Positions 41,906 to 50,233 of a stretch of 64,000 bases of DNA are shown here, piece by piece; position 1 is the first letter of the stretch, and the number at the start of each line of letters is the position of its first letter. The notes beneath the pieces are model-generated. The model was given only the letters and a program-made list of their open reading frames with translations, was not told where the DNA came from and made no database searches. Origin of the DNA: Levilactobacillus yonginensis (GTDB taxonomy: Bacteria > Bacillota > Bacilli > Lactobacillales > Lactobacillaceae); contig NZ_OZ061549.1 of NCBI RefSeq assembly GCF_964065165.1, forward strand, positions 2,356,001-2,420,000. Reading direction: 5' to 3'. The position numbers and the translations under genes were made by a program.

Positions 41906-42082
41906 CCGGAGGAGGTCAGGGATGTAGCCAGCCGTGAAGGTGGTGTTAGCTGGTGATCTTCCAGATTACGGCACGGGTGACTTTGGAGACACGAGGGCTT
42001 CGTGGCTTCAAATCGAGCGAGAAGACTGGTGTTTTTCCAGTCTGAAGCGTCCCCACAGCAGGCGGAATCCCTGACCTCCGCT
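41906..42082 (+). repeat. Structured intergenic repeat family, copy G
   Basis: The outer arms GGAGGTCAGGGA and TCCCTGACCTCC pair. Inner hairpins are AGCTGG/CCAGAT-type, CACGA/TCGTG and AGACTGG/CCAGTCT, at the same places where copy C has AGCTAGT/ACTAGCT, ACAG/CTGT and AGCC/GGCT. Shared words are TTAGCTGG, TTTGGAGACAC, GGCTTCAAATCGAGCGAGAA and CTGAAGCGTCCCCACAG. Confidence 0.85.
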
Positions 42083-42151
42083 AGTTTGGCAGTACCGATG
42101 CTTGCTAATATTAGACTGAGGAAAACAAGGTAACTTTCGAACTTTAGTTGA

Positions 42152-42185
42152 AAATAAAAAGGACCGAGACGTCTGTCTCAATCCT
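42152..42185 (-). terminator. Terminator of the thiamine-precursor operon region
   Basis: Stem GGATTGAGAC/GTCTCGGTCC followed by TTTTTATTTTC on the minus strand. Confidence 0.85.
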
Positions 42186-42228
42186 AGTGAAGATTTGTGG
42201 CAAGGGGATTATGCGGTCAGTTGCCAAT

Positions 42229-42591
42229 CTAAAAGTGAAACCACTCGCTTTGCTGCCGGCGGACGTCGTTGCGGATGCCAAAAAAGTAAATTAAGAATGC
42301 TCCTACAGCGATGGCCAGGATAATTGTCCAGAGCCAACTGTGGGTGTGGATAAACGTGAAGTCGGCAAAACCGAGGGTACTGAGGGTAATTAAAATTAGG
42401 TTGAAGGGTAGGTGGGGGCTGTGGATGAAGGCCACTGCGATTCCTAAAACCACGGCCCCCCCAAACATATCATCGCCACTAACGCGGCTACCGGGATTAT
42501 CGACTAAGGCGTATAGCTCAATCAGTAGGCCTAATATCAGTGCTAGGTAACCAAAAAATTGTAGGAATGTTAATTCACGTACGCGTTTCAT
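42229..42591 (-). CDS. Small integral membrane protein of unknown function
   Basis: 120 residues with four predicted membrane helices (FLQFFGYLALILGLLIELYA; GGAVVLGIAVAFI; FNLILITLSTLGFADF; LWTIILAIAVGAFLIYFFGI). ATG 42591 has AAAGAGGTG ahead; the longer frame would run into tenA. It lies 53 bases behind tenA and may be read from the same transcript. Not recognised. Confidence 0.72.
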   Translation of the reverse strand: MKRVRELTFLQFFGYLALILGLLIELYALVDNPGSRVSGDDMFGGAVVLGIAVAFIHSPHLPFNLILITLSTLGFADFTFIHTHSWLWTIILAIAVGAFLIYFFGIRNDVRRQQSEWFHF

Positions 42592-42644
42592 AGACGACAC
42601 CTCTTTCTCTGTTGCGGTGTCTACATTATAGCCTATGAAGTCGC

Positions 42645-43325
42645 TTATGAAAATGGGGCGGCTTGTGATGGCGTCGTTAGTGACCAATCTTCATGATCTA
42701 ACGCCATTTGCCAGAATTGAAGTTCATACCAACTACTCTTGGCAAAAATATCGAGTAATTGGTCCGTGTTGGCTGGGGTAGCGACCGCATTGGCCAGGGT
42801 CAATTGGTCAGTCATTGAATTGGTATAGTCGGCGGCATTGTAGGTATCGATCCAAGCCTGAAAAATTGGAACGGGTGACCCAGTTCCGGCAAGGCTGGCA
42901 CCAATCTCTGCGTAGAGCCAGTAGCAGGGGAGTAAGCCTGCCACGGCACCAGCAGTCCCTGCGGTCACTAACGCGCGATAGAGATGGCTGGTGTACGCGT
43001 AGCTTGTAGGCGCAACCGGAGTGGCAGCAATGTCAGCCGGAGTAATGTTTAACCGGTCAAAGAAGGTTTGGCGAATGGAAATCTCTCCCTGGCGGAGGTG
43101 TTCTGCGCCGGCCCGCAGTTGTTGCGCAACCTGTGCATCTGAACTTTGGTCGGCGGCGAGGTCATGGACCTTACCGAATTCATGCAGGTAGTAGTGGTCT
43201 TGTATGAGATAGTAACGGAAAGTGTCCATCGGTAAAGTTCCTGCCTGGAGCTGTTGGATGAAGGGGTGGCGTTTGGATGCAGCCCAACTGGCCAGTGCTT
43301 GTTCATGTGCTTGATCAGTAAACAT
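42645..43325 (-). CDS. tenA: TenA-family thiaminase II / aminopyrimidine aminohydrolase
   Basis: Hydrolyses thiamine breakdown products to hydroxymethylpyrimidine for salvage. In 226 residues the nucleophile is C134 in LLPCYWLYAEIG. The acid is E201 in SSWYELQFW, and IQDHYYLHEF provides D43 and the aromatic pocket. ATG 43325 has AAAGGAG 7 bases ahead. It lies 24 bases behind ykoC in a TPP-riboswitch operon, consistent with processing of the imported precursor. Confidence 0.93.
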   Translation of the reverse strand: MFTDQAHEQALASWAASKRHPFIQQLQAGTLPMDTFRYYLIQDHYYLHEFGKVHDLAADQSSDAQVAQQLRAGAEHLRQGEISIRQTFFDRLNITPADIAATPVAPTSYAYTSHLYRALVTAGTAGAVAGLLPCYWLYAEIGASLAGTGSPVPIFQAWIDTYNAADYTNSMTDQLTLANAVATPANTDQLLDIFAKSSWYELQFWQMALDHEDWSLTTPSQAAPFS

Positions 43326-43349
43326 CAAAAAACTCCTTTGTTAAGTTAA

Positions 43350-44003
43350 TTAGGGTAGTCCCCAGAAGAGGCCAAGTTGGACGGCTAACAGGCTCGCGCC
43401 GCAGGCCCACCAGTTCCACGCGGGTAAGGGGACTTTAACGGCATGCGTTCGCGGAGCGCCTTCAACAAAGCCGTGAGAAGCCATGGCTGATGCAAGTTGG
43501 TCGGACCAGTTCATGGCTACCAGGATAACCTTAAAGTATAGCTGAGGCGACCACACGTGTAGGACTTGCCCCCGCATCAACGCTGCTGCACGGATAGTGG
43601 CCACTTCTGCCCGGATTTTAGGCATCAGATTAAAGGCTGCTAAAAAACCGTAGGCAAATTTACTGGGAAGTTTGGCGTTTTGTTCTAGTGAACGGGTCAG
43701 CATTAAGGGTTCAGTGGTTTGGGTGAAGATCCCCCCCATGTAAACGTAGACGAACATTCGAGTGAAAATGACGATGAGGAAATGGGTACTAGCTGAGCCC
43801 TGGAGATTTAACGACCAGACCAGGGCCGTTGCGAAGAACAGCGGGACTAGGGTTAGCCACAGCAGGCGTTTTAGCTTAACTCGGTAGGCAATCATCAGGC
43901 TGAAGCAGATCACCAGTAAGGCGACGTTAACCGTCCAAACTTGGGTGAAGGAAACTTCTAGTGCAATAATCAAGACGAGCGCTAATTTTAATGTTGGGTT
44001 CAT
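43350..44003 (-). CDS. ykoC: ECF transporter T component YkoC
   Basis: 217 residues. N-terminal membrane helices are followed by a cytoplasmic coupling region with paired short motifs (ARG-type helices in MPKIRAEVATIRAAALMRGQ) and a final helix before the C-terminus. This is the EcfT architecture. The start overlaps the ykoD stop by 4 bases. It joins YkoD and YkoE to import a thiamine-related pyrimidine. Confidence 0.9.
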   Translation of the reverse strand: MNPTLKLALVLIIALEVSFTQVWTVNVALLVICFSLMIAYRVKLKRLLWLTLVPLFFATALVWSLNLQGSASTHFLIVIFTRMFVYVYMGGIFTQTTEPLMLTRSLEQNAKLPSKFAYGFLAAFNLMPKIRAEVATIRAAALMRGQVLHVWSPQLYFKVILVAMNWSDQLASAMASHGFVEGAPRTHAVKVPLPAWNWWACGASLLAVQLGLFWGLP

Positions 44004-45412
44004 TCAGCTGCCCCCTCATAAAGTAAGTGGTGATTCGTCAATCGTAGATGGTGAGTTACGAGGTCGTCCAGACCACTTAGCTGGTGGCTGATTAGAATCA
44101 GGGTGAGACCTAAGTCTCGCTGGACTGATGTCAAGATTTGCATCGTGGTGCGAATGGAAGCCAAATCTAGGCCCTTGAGAGGTTCGTCTAGTAATAGGAC
44201 TTGGGGTGCCATGATTAGCATACAGAGTAGCTGGGCTTTCTTTTGTTGGCCGCTGCTCAGTGAGTAGATGACCTGGTCGCGGTGTTGCGTCAAACCTAAC
44301 TGGTCTAAGAGCTGCGTTACCCGTTCTGGTGTAAAGTATGCGTGGTTGCCATTCTTTTGTGAAAGAGCCAGTTCTTCATCCAGGGTCACGTTGAGAAATT
44401 GGGCCATAGCGGATTGAAACATGAGGCCCACCTGGCGGGCGTACGATTTACGCGCAATTTTTTGAATGTTTTGTCCCTGATAGGTCAAACTTCCGTGGTA
44501 GTGGCCCAGGCGAACTAGCGCCCGGAAGAGAGTTGACTTGCCACTCCCGTTTGGCCCAGTGATCAGCGTGGTTTGACCCGCAAAGAAGGCAAGGTCTTGG
44601 GGATGAATGAGTTCTCGTTCACCACTGAATAGCCCCAGTTGCGTTCCTTGAAGGCACACGGTTTCAGTATCTTGCGGTGGGGTCACCCGTTTCAGTTGCA
44701 AGCGGTCTGGTGTGAACGCCGCAAACCGTTCTTGTGTTTCTTCCGCTGAAAGCAAAGCTAGGTGACCAGCCTCTAAGACGGCCAAGTGGTCGACCCAGTG
44801 AGCATAACCACTCAGGTCGTGGTCGGCCAAAATGACGGTCTTATGTTGCTGGGTGCAGAGCGTCATCAATTTTTGCAGGAGCGTTAGCCGCGTGGGTGGG
44901 TCGATACTGGCAAAAGGTTCGTCCAGTAGAATCACGTCGCTGTTCATGGCGACGATGATTGCCAAAGCAACCTTTTGCTGTTCGCCCCCCGAAAGTTGCA
45001 TCAGGATGCGGTGCTTCAACTGAGAGATGCCGACAAAATTGAGGGCGTCATTAATGGCGGCAGGGATAGCAGTAGCCATCACCCGTTGGTTTTCCAAGGC
45101 AAAGCGGAGCTCGTTTTCCACAGTATCCATCGTGAACTGCGTGCTGGGTTCCTGGAACATCATCGCCACGGTACTAGCGTGCTTAGCTGCAGGAATATCG
45201 GTTAGTGGTCGGCCGTCAAACCGGATGGTCCCGGAAGTTGGTAATGGCATGAGACCCGCAATTAAATTTAAAAGGGTTGACTTGCCACCACCCGAAACCC
45301 CAGTCAGCAGTGAGAATTTTCCTGCTGGAAAGGTGACGGTCAGATCATCCAGCACCGGATGCGTCCGTTTGGGATAGGTAAAAGTCAGTGAATCAATCGT
45401 GACAGTAGCCAA
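44000..45412 (-). CDS. ykoD: ECF transporter duplicated ATPase YkoD
   Basis: 470 residues with two ABC ATPase domains fused. Domain 1 has Walker A TGVSGGGKST, signature LSGGEQQKVALA and Walker B VILLDEPFASID. Domain 2 (from about residue 255) has TGPNGSGKST, LSSGQQKKAQLL and [12 protein letters not shown]. In domain 2 the signature is LSSGQ. It powers the YkoE/YkoC importer. Confidence 0.93.
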   Translation of the reverse strand: MATVTIDSLTFTYPKRTHPVLDDLTVTFPAGKFSLLTGVSGGGKSTLLNLIAGLMPLPTSGTIRFDGRPLTDIPAAKHASTVAMMFQEPSTQFTMDTVENELRFALENQRVMATAIPAAINDALNFVGISQLKHRILMQLSGGEQQKVALAIIVAMNSDVILLDEPFASIDPPTRLTLLQKLMTLCTQQHKTVILADHDLSGYAHWVDHLAVLEAGHLALLSAEETQERFAAFTPDRLQLKRVTPPQDTETVCLQGTQLGLFSGERELIHPQDLAFFAGQTTLITGPNGSGKSTLFRALVRLGHYHGSLTYQGQNIQKIARKSYARQVGLMFQSAMAQFLNVTLDEELALSQKNGNHAYFTPERVTQLLDQLGLTQHRDQVIYSLSSGQQKKAQLLCMLIMAPQVLLLDEPLKGLDLASIRTTMQILTSVQRDLGLTLILISHQLSGLDDLVTHHLRLTNHHLLYEGAAE

Positions 45413-45432
45413 ACAAATTCCTCCAATAACAA

Positions 45433-45996
45433 TTAGTGCGCAGTACTAGGTAAAACGTGGGCGCGAACTAACAGGTTTGCAATCAACTTGGTGAGAATAC
45501 CACCAAAGAAGAAAATTGAGAGTAGCCGGACAACGAAGAGGAGTGCCATGAAGCCTAAATGATAGGATGCGTAGCCGTTCTTGATCATGTCCCAGCCAAA
45601 GGTGACGATGGCGGTGGTCAGTGAACTAAGAGCTAGTGTGAACCAGCCGTAATGTTTGTAACCAGTGAAGGCAAAGCCTAGTTCGGAACCAATTCCTTGA
45701 AGTGCGCCGGAAATCAAGGTGCTAGCTCCCCAGATACCACCGAAAAACATTTCGACGACGGCCCCCAGAAATTCACCTAATGTGGCAGAGCCTGGGATCC
45801 GGATGATAAACCCAGCCAGTGGACCGGCCATGACCCAAATACCGAGGAGCAGTTCATTGGCTAGGGGCTGTAATCCAGCGGGAGCGAGTGCCGCTGCCAG
45901 AACGGTGTAGAGTGGTCCGGTGACGAAGAAGATAGTCCCCATAAAGATTGCTAAGATAGTGACAAAAATAATATCGCGAACGTGCCAGCCTTTCAT
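45433..45996 (-). CDS. ykoE: ECF transporter substrate-binding component YkoE
   Basis: 187 residues with five to six membrane helices. WHVRDIIFVTILAIFMGTIFF and GEFLGAVVEMFFGGIWGASTLISGALQGIG identify the YkoE family, linked to thiamine or hydroxymethylpyrimidine uptake. ATG 45996 has GGAGGTTA 6 bases ahead; the frame extends into the leader without a ribosome site. First gene of ykoEDC-tenA, directly behind a TPP riboswitch. Confidence 0.92.
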   Translation of the reverse strand: MKGWHVRDIIFVTILAIFMGTIFFVTGPLYTVLAAALAPAGLQPLANELLLGIWVMAGPLAGFIIRIPGSATLGEFLGAVVEMFFGGIWGASTLISGALQGIGSELGFAFTGYKHYGWFTLALSSLTTAIVTFGWDMIKNGYASYHLGFMALLFVVRLLSIFFFGGILTKLIANLLVRAHVLPSTAH

Positions 45997-46041
45997 GATA
46001 TGTAACCTCCTAAAAAGTGTACGCTGGGGCACCTTTTAGCT

Positions 46042-46170
46042 AAAAAAATCCCCACTAAGTTTCATTAGTGGGGGTCATTGAATAGCTTTATGGTACGCGT
46101 TCCCTTCGCTGGTACTAACCAGATCAGGTTCAATGGGTTTGTTCTCAGCCGCGATGGCACCCCAGTCGTA
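46042..46170 (-). promoter_or_regulatory. TPP (THI-box) riboswitch with terminator controlling ykoEDC-tenA
   Basis: On the minus strand the aptamer 46094-46170 shows GGGGTGCC, GCTGAGA, ACCCATTGAACCTGATCTGG, TTAGTACCAGCGAAGGGAA, and P1 TACG/CGTA. This is the canonical THI box. It is followed at 46042-46074 by terminator CCCCACTAA/TTAGTGGGG with ATTTTTTT. High TPP should cause premature termination and shut off precursor import and salvage. Confidence 0.96.
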
Positions 46171-46396
46171 TTTGAATGACTTAAGCGTAACCAATTTATC
46201 CGTGAATTGCAACCATTCGTCGCAACAACCCGGTCTAGGCCATTAGTGGTTCAAAGCTAAAAAAGTTCTTTACAAAAACATTACGGGATAAACAAGGCGG
46301 TTACAAAGCGTTAGAGTCTCTGTTCCTTCAACTAGAATAGTGCTAATGTAATAGTTAGTTGCATTAATTATTTTAAGAACGGAAAGGACCAATGAC

Positions 46397-47566
46397 ATGA
46401 CAAGTTTACATATTCGACGGGGCATGGTCGTGCTACTAGCCGCCATCACAGTTGGTGGGGTCGTCAGTCAGGAAGTACCTGCTGACGCCGCTGGTTATCA
46501 GACGGTTTCAACCAAGAAAATTAAGAAGATGGCTTACCACAAGAAGAGCAGTAAAGGGGCCATCTTTAACAAGAAACACACCAAGAAGGTCAGCAACTTG
46601 AAGGCCCATCCCAACACGACTTGGTACGCCACCAAGCAAGCGACGTTGAAGCATGGGAAGACCAAGGGAATTTACCTTTACGTGAACAACAACAAGAAGA
46701 CCGTCAAAGGTTGGGTTTGGCACAGCTATTTAAAAAAGGGGAAGGCCCCATTTGTTTTAAATAAGGCGAAGGCTGCGGTAGCCATGGACGCCAAGACGGG
46801 TAAAGTCGTTTGGTCTAAGCACGCTAACACGGCCCGGCCGATTGCGTCCGTCTCCAAGATTATGACGCTGTACCTGACTTTGAAAAAAGTCGATGGCAAG
46901 AACAGCAATTGGAACAAGAAGATTAAGATTAAGAGTAAGGGCCTCGTTCGGATGAGTAGGACTTCTGCGTATGGTGGCTTTCACTTTAAGCTGAATCACA
47001 GCTACACGGTCAAGCAACTCTACGACGCAGCCTTCCTGGATTCTTCGAACAATTCTGCGATTGCTTTAGGCCAATGGGTGGCTGGTAGTAATGGTAAGTT
47101 CATCAAGAAGATGAACGCTCAGGCTAAAGCTTGGAAGCTGGGTCACGCCCACTTTGTTTCCGCTTCAGGCTTGGAAAATAGTGACCTTCGTCAATTTGGG
47201 TATAAATATGGTTCCGCCAATGCCAACAAGGTTTCTGCTAAGGACGTTGCCTTGATGGCCCGCCACTTGATGACGGACTTCCCTCGCGTTCTGAAGGACG
47301 GCAAAGTTGGTTCCAAGCGGGTCAATGGTCAACTCTGCTACAACTACAACAATATGTTGAAGGGTCGGAAGTACTACCAAGCTTCACTGAAGGTTGATGG
47401 GCTGAAGACCGGGTACACCCCATTGGCTGGTTACTGCTTTGTCGGGACTGGTCAGAAATCTGGCAAGCACCGGGTCATTACGGTGGTTCTGCATGATGAA
47501 AACGAGTTTTCCGAAACGCGTTCACTGATGAATCACGTGTATGGTTTCAGAAGCATGGCTAACTAA
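46397..47566 (+). CDS. D-alanyl-D-alanine carboxypeptidase (S11), paralogue 1
   Basis: Trims pentapeptide stems of peptidoglycan. In 389 residues there is a signal peptide (residues 1-31, ending ADAAG) and an N-terminal SH3/GW-like wall-binding module to about 115 (TTWYATKQATLKHGKTKGIY, GWVWHSYLKKG). The catalytic domain has S151-x-x-K154 (SVSK), SSN in DSSNNSAIALG, and KTG in LKTGYTPLAGYC. Very basic. GAAAGGA precedes the ATG. A tandem paralogue follows. Confidence 0.92.
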   Translation: MTSLHIRRGMVVLLAAITVGGVVSQEVPADAAGYQTVSTKKIKKMAYHKKSSKGAIFNKKHTKKVSNLKAHPNTTWYATKQATLKHGKTKGIYLYVNNNKKTVKGWVWHSYLKKGKAPFVLNKAKAAVAMDAKTGKVVWSKHANTARPIASVSKIMTLYLTLKKVDGKNSNWNKKIKIKSKGLVRMSRTSAYGGFHFKLNHSYTVKQLYDAAFLDSSNNSAIALGQWVAGSNGKFIKKMNAQAKAWKLGHAHFVSASGLENSDLRQFGYKYGSANANKVSAKDVALMARHLMTDFPRVLKDGKVGSKRVNGQLCYNYNNMLKGRKYYQASLKVDGLKTGYTPLAGYCFVGTGQKSGKHRVITVVLHDENEFSETRSLMNHVYGFRSMAN

Positions 47567-47660
47567 ACGGCGAATAAGCCAATTAGTGAGTGTTTTAGCA
47601 CCCGGTTCAGTAGGCTAAGCTTGCCAACGAAATAGAATTCTAAAAATTTACCTATAATTC

Positions 47661-47704
47661 AAAAAAATTCGCATCAACCACAGTGACGGTTGATGCGAAT
47701 TTTT
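47661..47704. terminator. Terminator between the two carboxypeptidase genes
   Basis: Stem AATTCGCATCAACC/GGTTGATGCGAATT, perfect, with A-run and T-run. The remaining 200 bases to the second paralogue contain a TTGACA hexamer (47836) but no certain promoter. Confidence 0.9.
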
Positions 47705-47907
47705 GATTAAAATGACTGACAATCAGTTGGGAAGTTTGAGTTGCTAAGCGAAGTAATTAGTTCAGTCTCTGACCGGTGGATTACGAAAAAGTTACGACCC
47801 CAACAAGCAGATTACAAAATGGCTCAAGTGCTTGTTTGACAGGTCTTGCTTGTGCTAAGCTGGCCCTTGGATAATTGACACGATTATAATCGGAAAGAGG
47901 AATAGTT

Positions 47908-49077
47908 ATGGGAATGTCTAAGTTTAAAGGGGCCGTTTTGGCCGTGTTGTTCACGGTGGCCCTGGGTGGGGCCGTAGCCACGGGGACAACGGCACATGCC
48001 GCTACATATACCACGGTTTCCACGACCAACGTGACGAAAGCTGCTTATCACAAGAAGAGTACCGCGGGGGCCATTTATAATAAGGCACACAATCGTCGGA
48101 TCGCCACGATGAAGGGCTATCCGAACACGACTTGGTACGTGACGCAACACGCGACGTTGAAGCACGCAAATTCCAAGGGAATTTACTACTACGTTCAGAA
48201 CAAGGCTGGGTCCGTTAAGGGCTGGATCTGGCACGGATACCTGACTAAGGGGAAAGCACCATTTGGCTTGAAGTACGCTAAGAATGCCATCGCCATGGAC
48301 TATACGACGGGGAAGGCTGTTTGGTCAAAGAGTGCTAATACTGCGCGGCCAATTGCTTCCGTCTCAAAGCTAATGACGTTATACCTAGTTCTCCAAAAAG
48401 TCGATGGTAGTTCCAGTAAGTGGAATGAAGTCGTTGATACCAGTAGCAAGGGCTTGATTTCCATGAGTCAAAGTTCGTCGTGTGGCGGGTTCCTGTTCAA
48501 GACCGGTCATAAATACACGGTTAAGGACCTTTACGACGCAGCACTATTGGATTCGTCAAACAATGCCGCTATCGCACTGGGGCAATGGGTGGCCGGTTCT
48601 AACGCGAAGTTCATTCAACAAATGAACGCGCAAGCTAAGACTTGGAATTTGGATAAGGCCAGCTTTGTATCAGCCTCAGGTTTGGAAAACAGTGACTTAA
48701 AGGTCTTTGGCTACGCGTACGGGAGTGCGAACGCCAACATGGTTTCGGCCAAGGATGTGGCCTTGATTGCGCGCCACTTGATTCAGGACTATCCACGAAT
48801 CTTGACTGACGGTTCCGTTGGGTCTAAAACGGTGGATGGCCAATTGACCTACAACTACAACAACCTGTTAAAGGGGCGGAAGTACTATCAAGCTGCCCTC
48901 AAGGTTGATGGGTTGAAGACAGGATACACGCCATTGGCTGGTTACTGTTTCGTTGGGACTGGTCAAAAGACCGGTAAGCACCGGGTCATCACGGTCGTTC
49001 TGCACGATGAGAACGAGTTCACGGAGACCCGTTCATTGATGAATCAGGCGTACAGTTACAGCAGCATGTCAGACTAA
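47908..49077 (+). CDS. D-alanyl-D-alanine carboxypeptidase (S11), paralogue 2
   Basis: 389 residues, the same length and domain order as the preceding paralogue. It has a signal peptide ending THAATY-like, the wall-binding module TTWYVTQHATLKHANSKGIY, and the catalytic motifs SVSK (S151), SSN in DSSNNAAIALG and KTG in LKTGYTPLAGYC. The two share roughly two thirds of residues by eye and arose by tandem duplication. The separate terminator implies independent transcription. GGAAAGAGG precedes the ATG. Confidence 0.92.
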   Translation: MGMSKFKGAVLAVLFTVALGGAVATGTTAHAATYTTVSTTNVTKAAYHKKSTAGAIYNKAHNRRIATMKGYPNTTWYVTQHATLKHANSKGIYYYVQNKAGSVKGWIWHGYLTKGKAPFGLKYAKNAIAMDYTTGKAVWSKSANTARPIASVSKLMTLYLVLQKVDGSSSKWNEVVDTSSKGLISMSQSSSCGGFLFKTGHKYTVKDLYDAALLDSSNNAAIALGQWVAGSNAKFIQQMNAQAKTWNLDKASFVSASGLENSDLKVFGYAYGSANANMVSAKDVALIARHLIQDYPRILTDGSVGSKTVDGQLTYNYNNLLKGRKYYQAALKVDGLKTGYTPLAGYCFVGTGQKTGKHRVITVVLHDENEFTETRSLMNQAYSYSSMSD

Positions 49078-49160
49078 TTTTAAGTCGATAATGCTTTACT
49101 ATTCTTGGTTTGATAACAGTTTTCGAACTTTCAACCTTTAGCTATATATGTTTAGAACGC

Positions 49161-49196
49161 AAAAAGGAGTTGAGACAAAAGTCTCAACTCTTTTTT
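49161..49196. terminator. Bidirectional terminator after the second carboxypeptidase
   Basis: Stem AAAAGGAGTTGAGAC/GTCTCAACTCTTTT with an AAAA loop and flanking A/T runs, between convergent genes. Confidence 0.9.
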
Positions 49197-49220
49197 ATGT
49201 TCTAGTTTAGTTTGAAGTAA

Positions 49221-49892
49221 TTAGTCAGTCGTTAACCAAGCCTCAGGTTGGGCCATGGCAGCCCGTAAATCTTGATAGAACTGGCTGACATGATAGCCAT
49301 CGGCAACGGCATGGTGAATGGTAAATGAGAGCGGCATAGTGGTCTTACCGCCTTTCGTCGTATATTGCCCAGCCTGGATGACCGGGAAGTACGTATTGAG
49401 TGGCGTGAATGGTAGCGGCGTGTAACTGGTGAAGTCCAGCCAGGGAATACTACCGATCATGTAGAGGTTAGCGCTTTGGGGTGCTTTGGGCATGGGCGTG
49501 TGTTGGGACCCCAAGCGCTTAAGGTCCTGTAAGTAGTCTTGATAAAATTGGGAAAAGTTTGGGCTGTATGCCGTCCAGAGGCTAGAAATACTGTGGTCAT
49601 CTTCATGCAGGACACTGTATGAGGGATGGACGACGTCGAATTCAACCAGTTGATCGTCGACCATGCCGACGCGAAATTCTGGATGGCGCGTCAGCACCTG
49701 GCTAACTAGAAAAAGGTAGGCGGCGTTGAACTTGACTTCGTGACGATGAGCCCAGTCTAAAGTTGCTGTGATATCAATCGTGGCGTTGACGGTGAAACCG
49801 GTGGGCATCATTTTAGTAAAGTAATAGAAATACTCGCGGCGCGGCCAAGTTGTTTGGTCGATTGGGTGGTAGTTGGTATTAATGGTTGTCAT
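49221..49892 (-). CDS. Chloramphenicol acetyltransferase-like protein (type A CAT fold)
   Basis: 223 residues, the length of type A CAT. The catalytic histidine motif is LSFTIHHAVADGYHVSQF (CAT: HHAVCDGYH). The N-terminus WPRREYFYYF and FNAAYLFLVSQVLTRHPEFR match the fold. It may acetylate chloramphenicol or another hydroxyl substrate. CAT homologues in lactobacilli are often chromosomal and not proven resistance genes. AAGGAG precedes the ATG. Last of three minus-strand genes. Confidence 0.85.
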   Translation of the reverse strand: MTTINTNYHPIDQTTWPRREYFYYFTKMMPTGFTVNATIDITATLDWAHRHEVKFNAAYLFLVSQVLTRHPEFRVGMVDDQLVEFDVVHPSYSVLHEDDHSISSLWTAYSPNFSQFYQDYLQDLKRLGSQHTPMPKAPQSANLYMIGSIPWLDFTSYTPLPFTPLNTYFPVIQAGQYTTKGGKTTMPLSFTIHHAVADGYHVSQFYQDLRAAMAQPEAWLTTD

Positions 49893-49901
49893 GAAAACTC
49901 C

Positions 49902-50231
49902 TTATTTTTGGTTATAGGCAGGCTGACATTTAGCGAGCCAAGTTTGTTTGAGGTCCTTGAGTGTTTGTCTGAGATTCGTCACCTCGGTGGTTTCCTCTTC
50001 CCACAGGACTTCGTAGGTGAAGGCAGACTCGCCAAAGGTGTTCCAGTCGGCTTGCAGCGGACTGGTCCGGTAGAAATTTTTATTGAGGTTGAGGCGATAA
50101 TATCCCCAACGATTATGCGTGTTGGCAACGGTGTCGATGAAGGTTTTACCATTCTTGGTGTTTTTGATTTGAATGACGCCGTACTTGGTCGGGGTCGCTT
50201 TGTATTGTCGAATGCGTTCTTTTTTGTCCAT
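49902..50231 (-). CDS. Degenerate GIY-YIG-like protein
   Basis: 109 residues. YGVIQIKNTKNGKTFIDTVA occupies the position of GIY...YIG in GIY-YIG nucleases, but the motifs read GVI and FID, so the catalytic tyrosines are missing. RWGYYRLNLNKNFYRTSPLQ and FGESAFTYEVLWEEE follow as in small GIY-YIG proteins. It may be an inactive, nucleic-acid-binding derivative. It starts 2 bases after the DUF2087 gene, which implies one operon. Confidence 0.72.
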   Translation of the reverse strand: MDKKERIRQYKATPTKYGVIQIKNTKNGKTFIDTVANTHNRWGYYRLNLNKNFYRTSPLQADWNTFGESAFTYEVLWEEETTEVTNLRQTLKDLKQTWLAKCQPAYNQK

Positions 50232-50233
50232 GA

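Noticed and set aside
49221..49892. Horizontally acquired chloramphenicol resistance cassette
   Set aside because: No mobile-element signs, and base composition and context look like the neighbours; only the CAT fold is supported.
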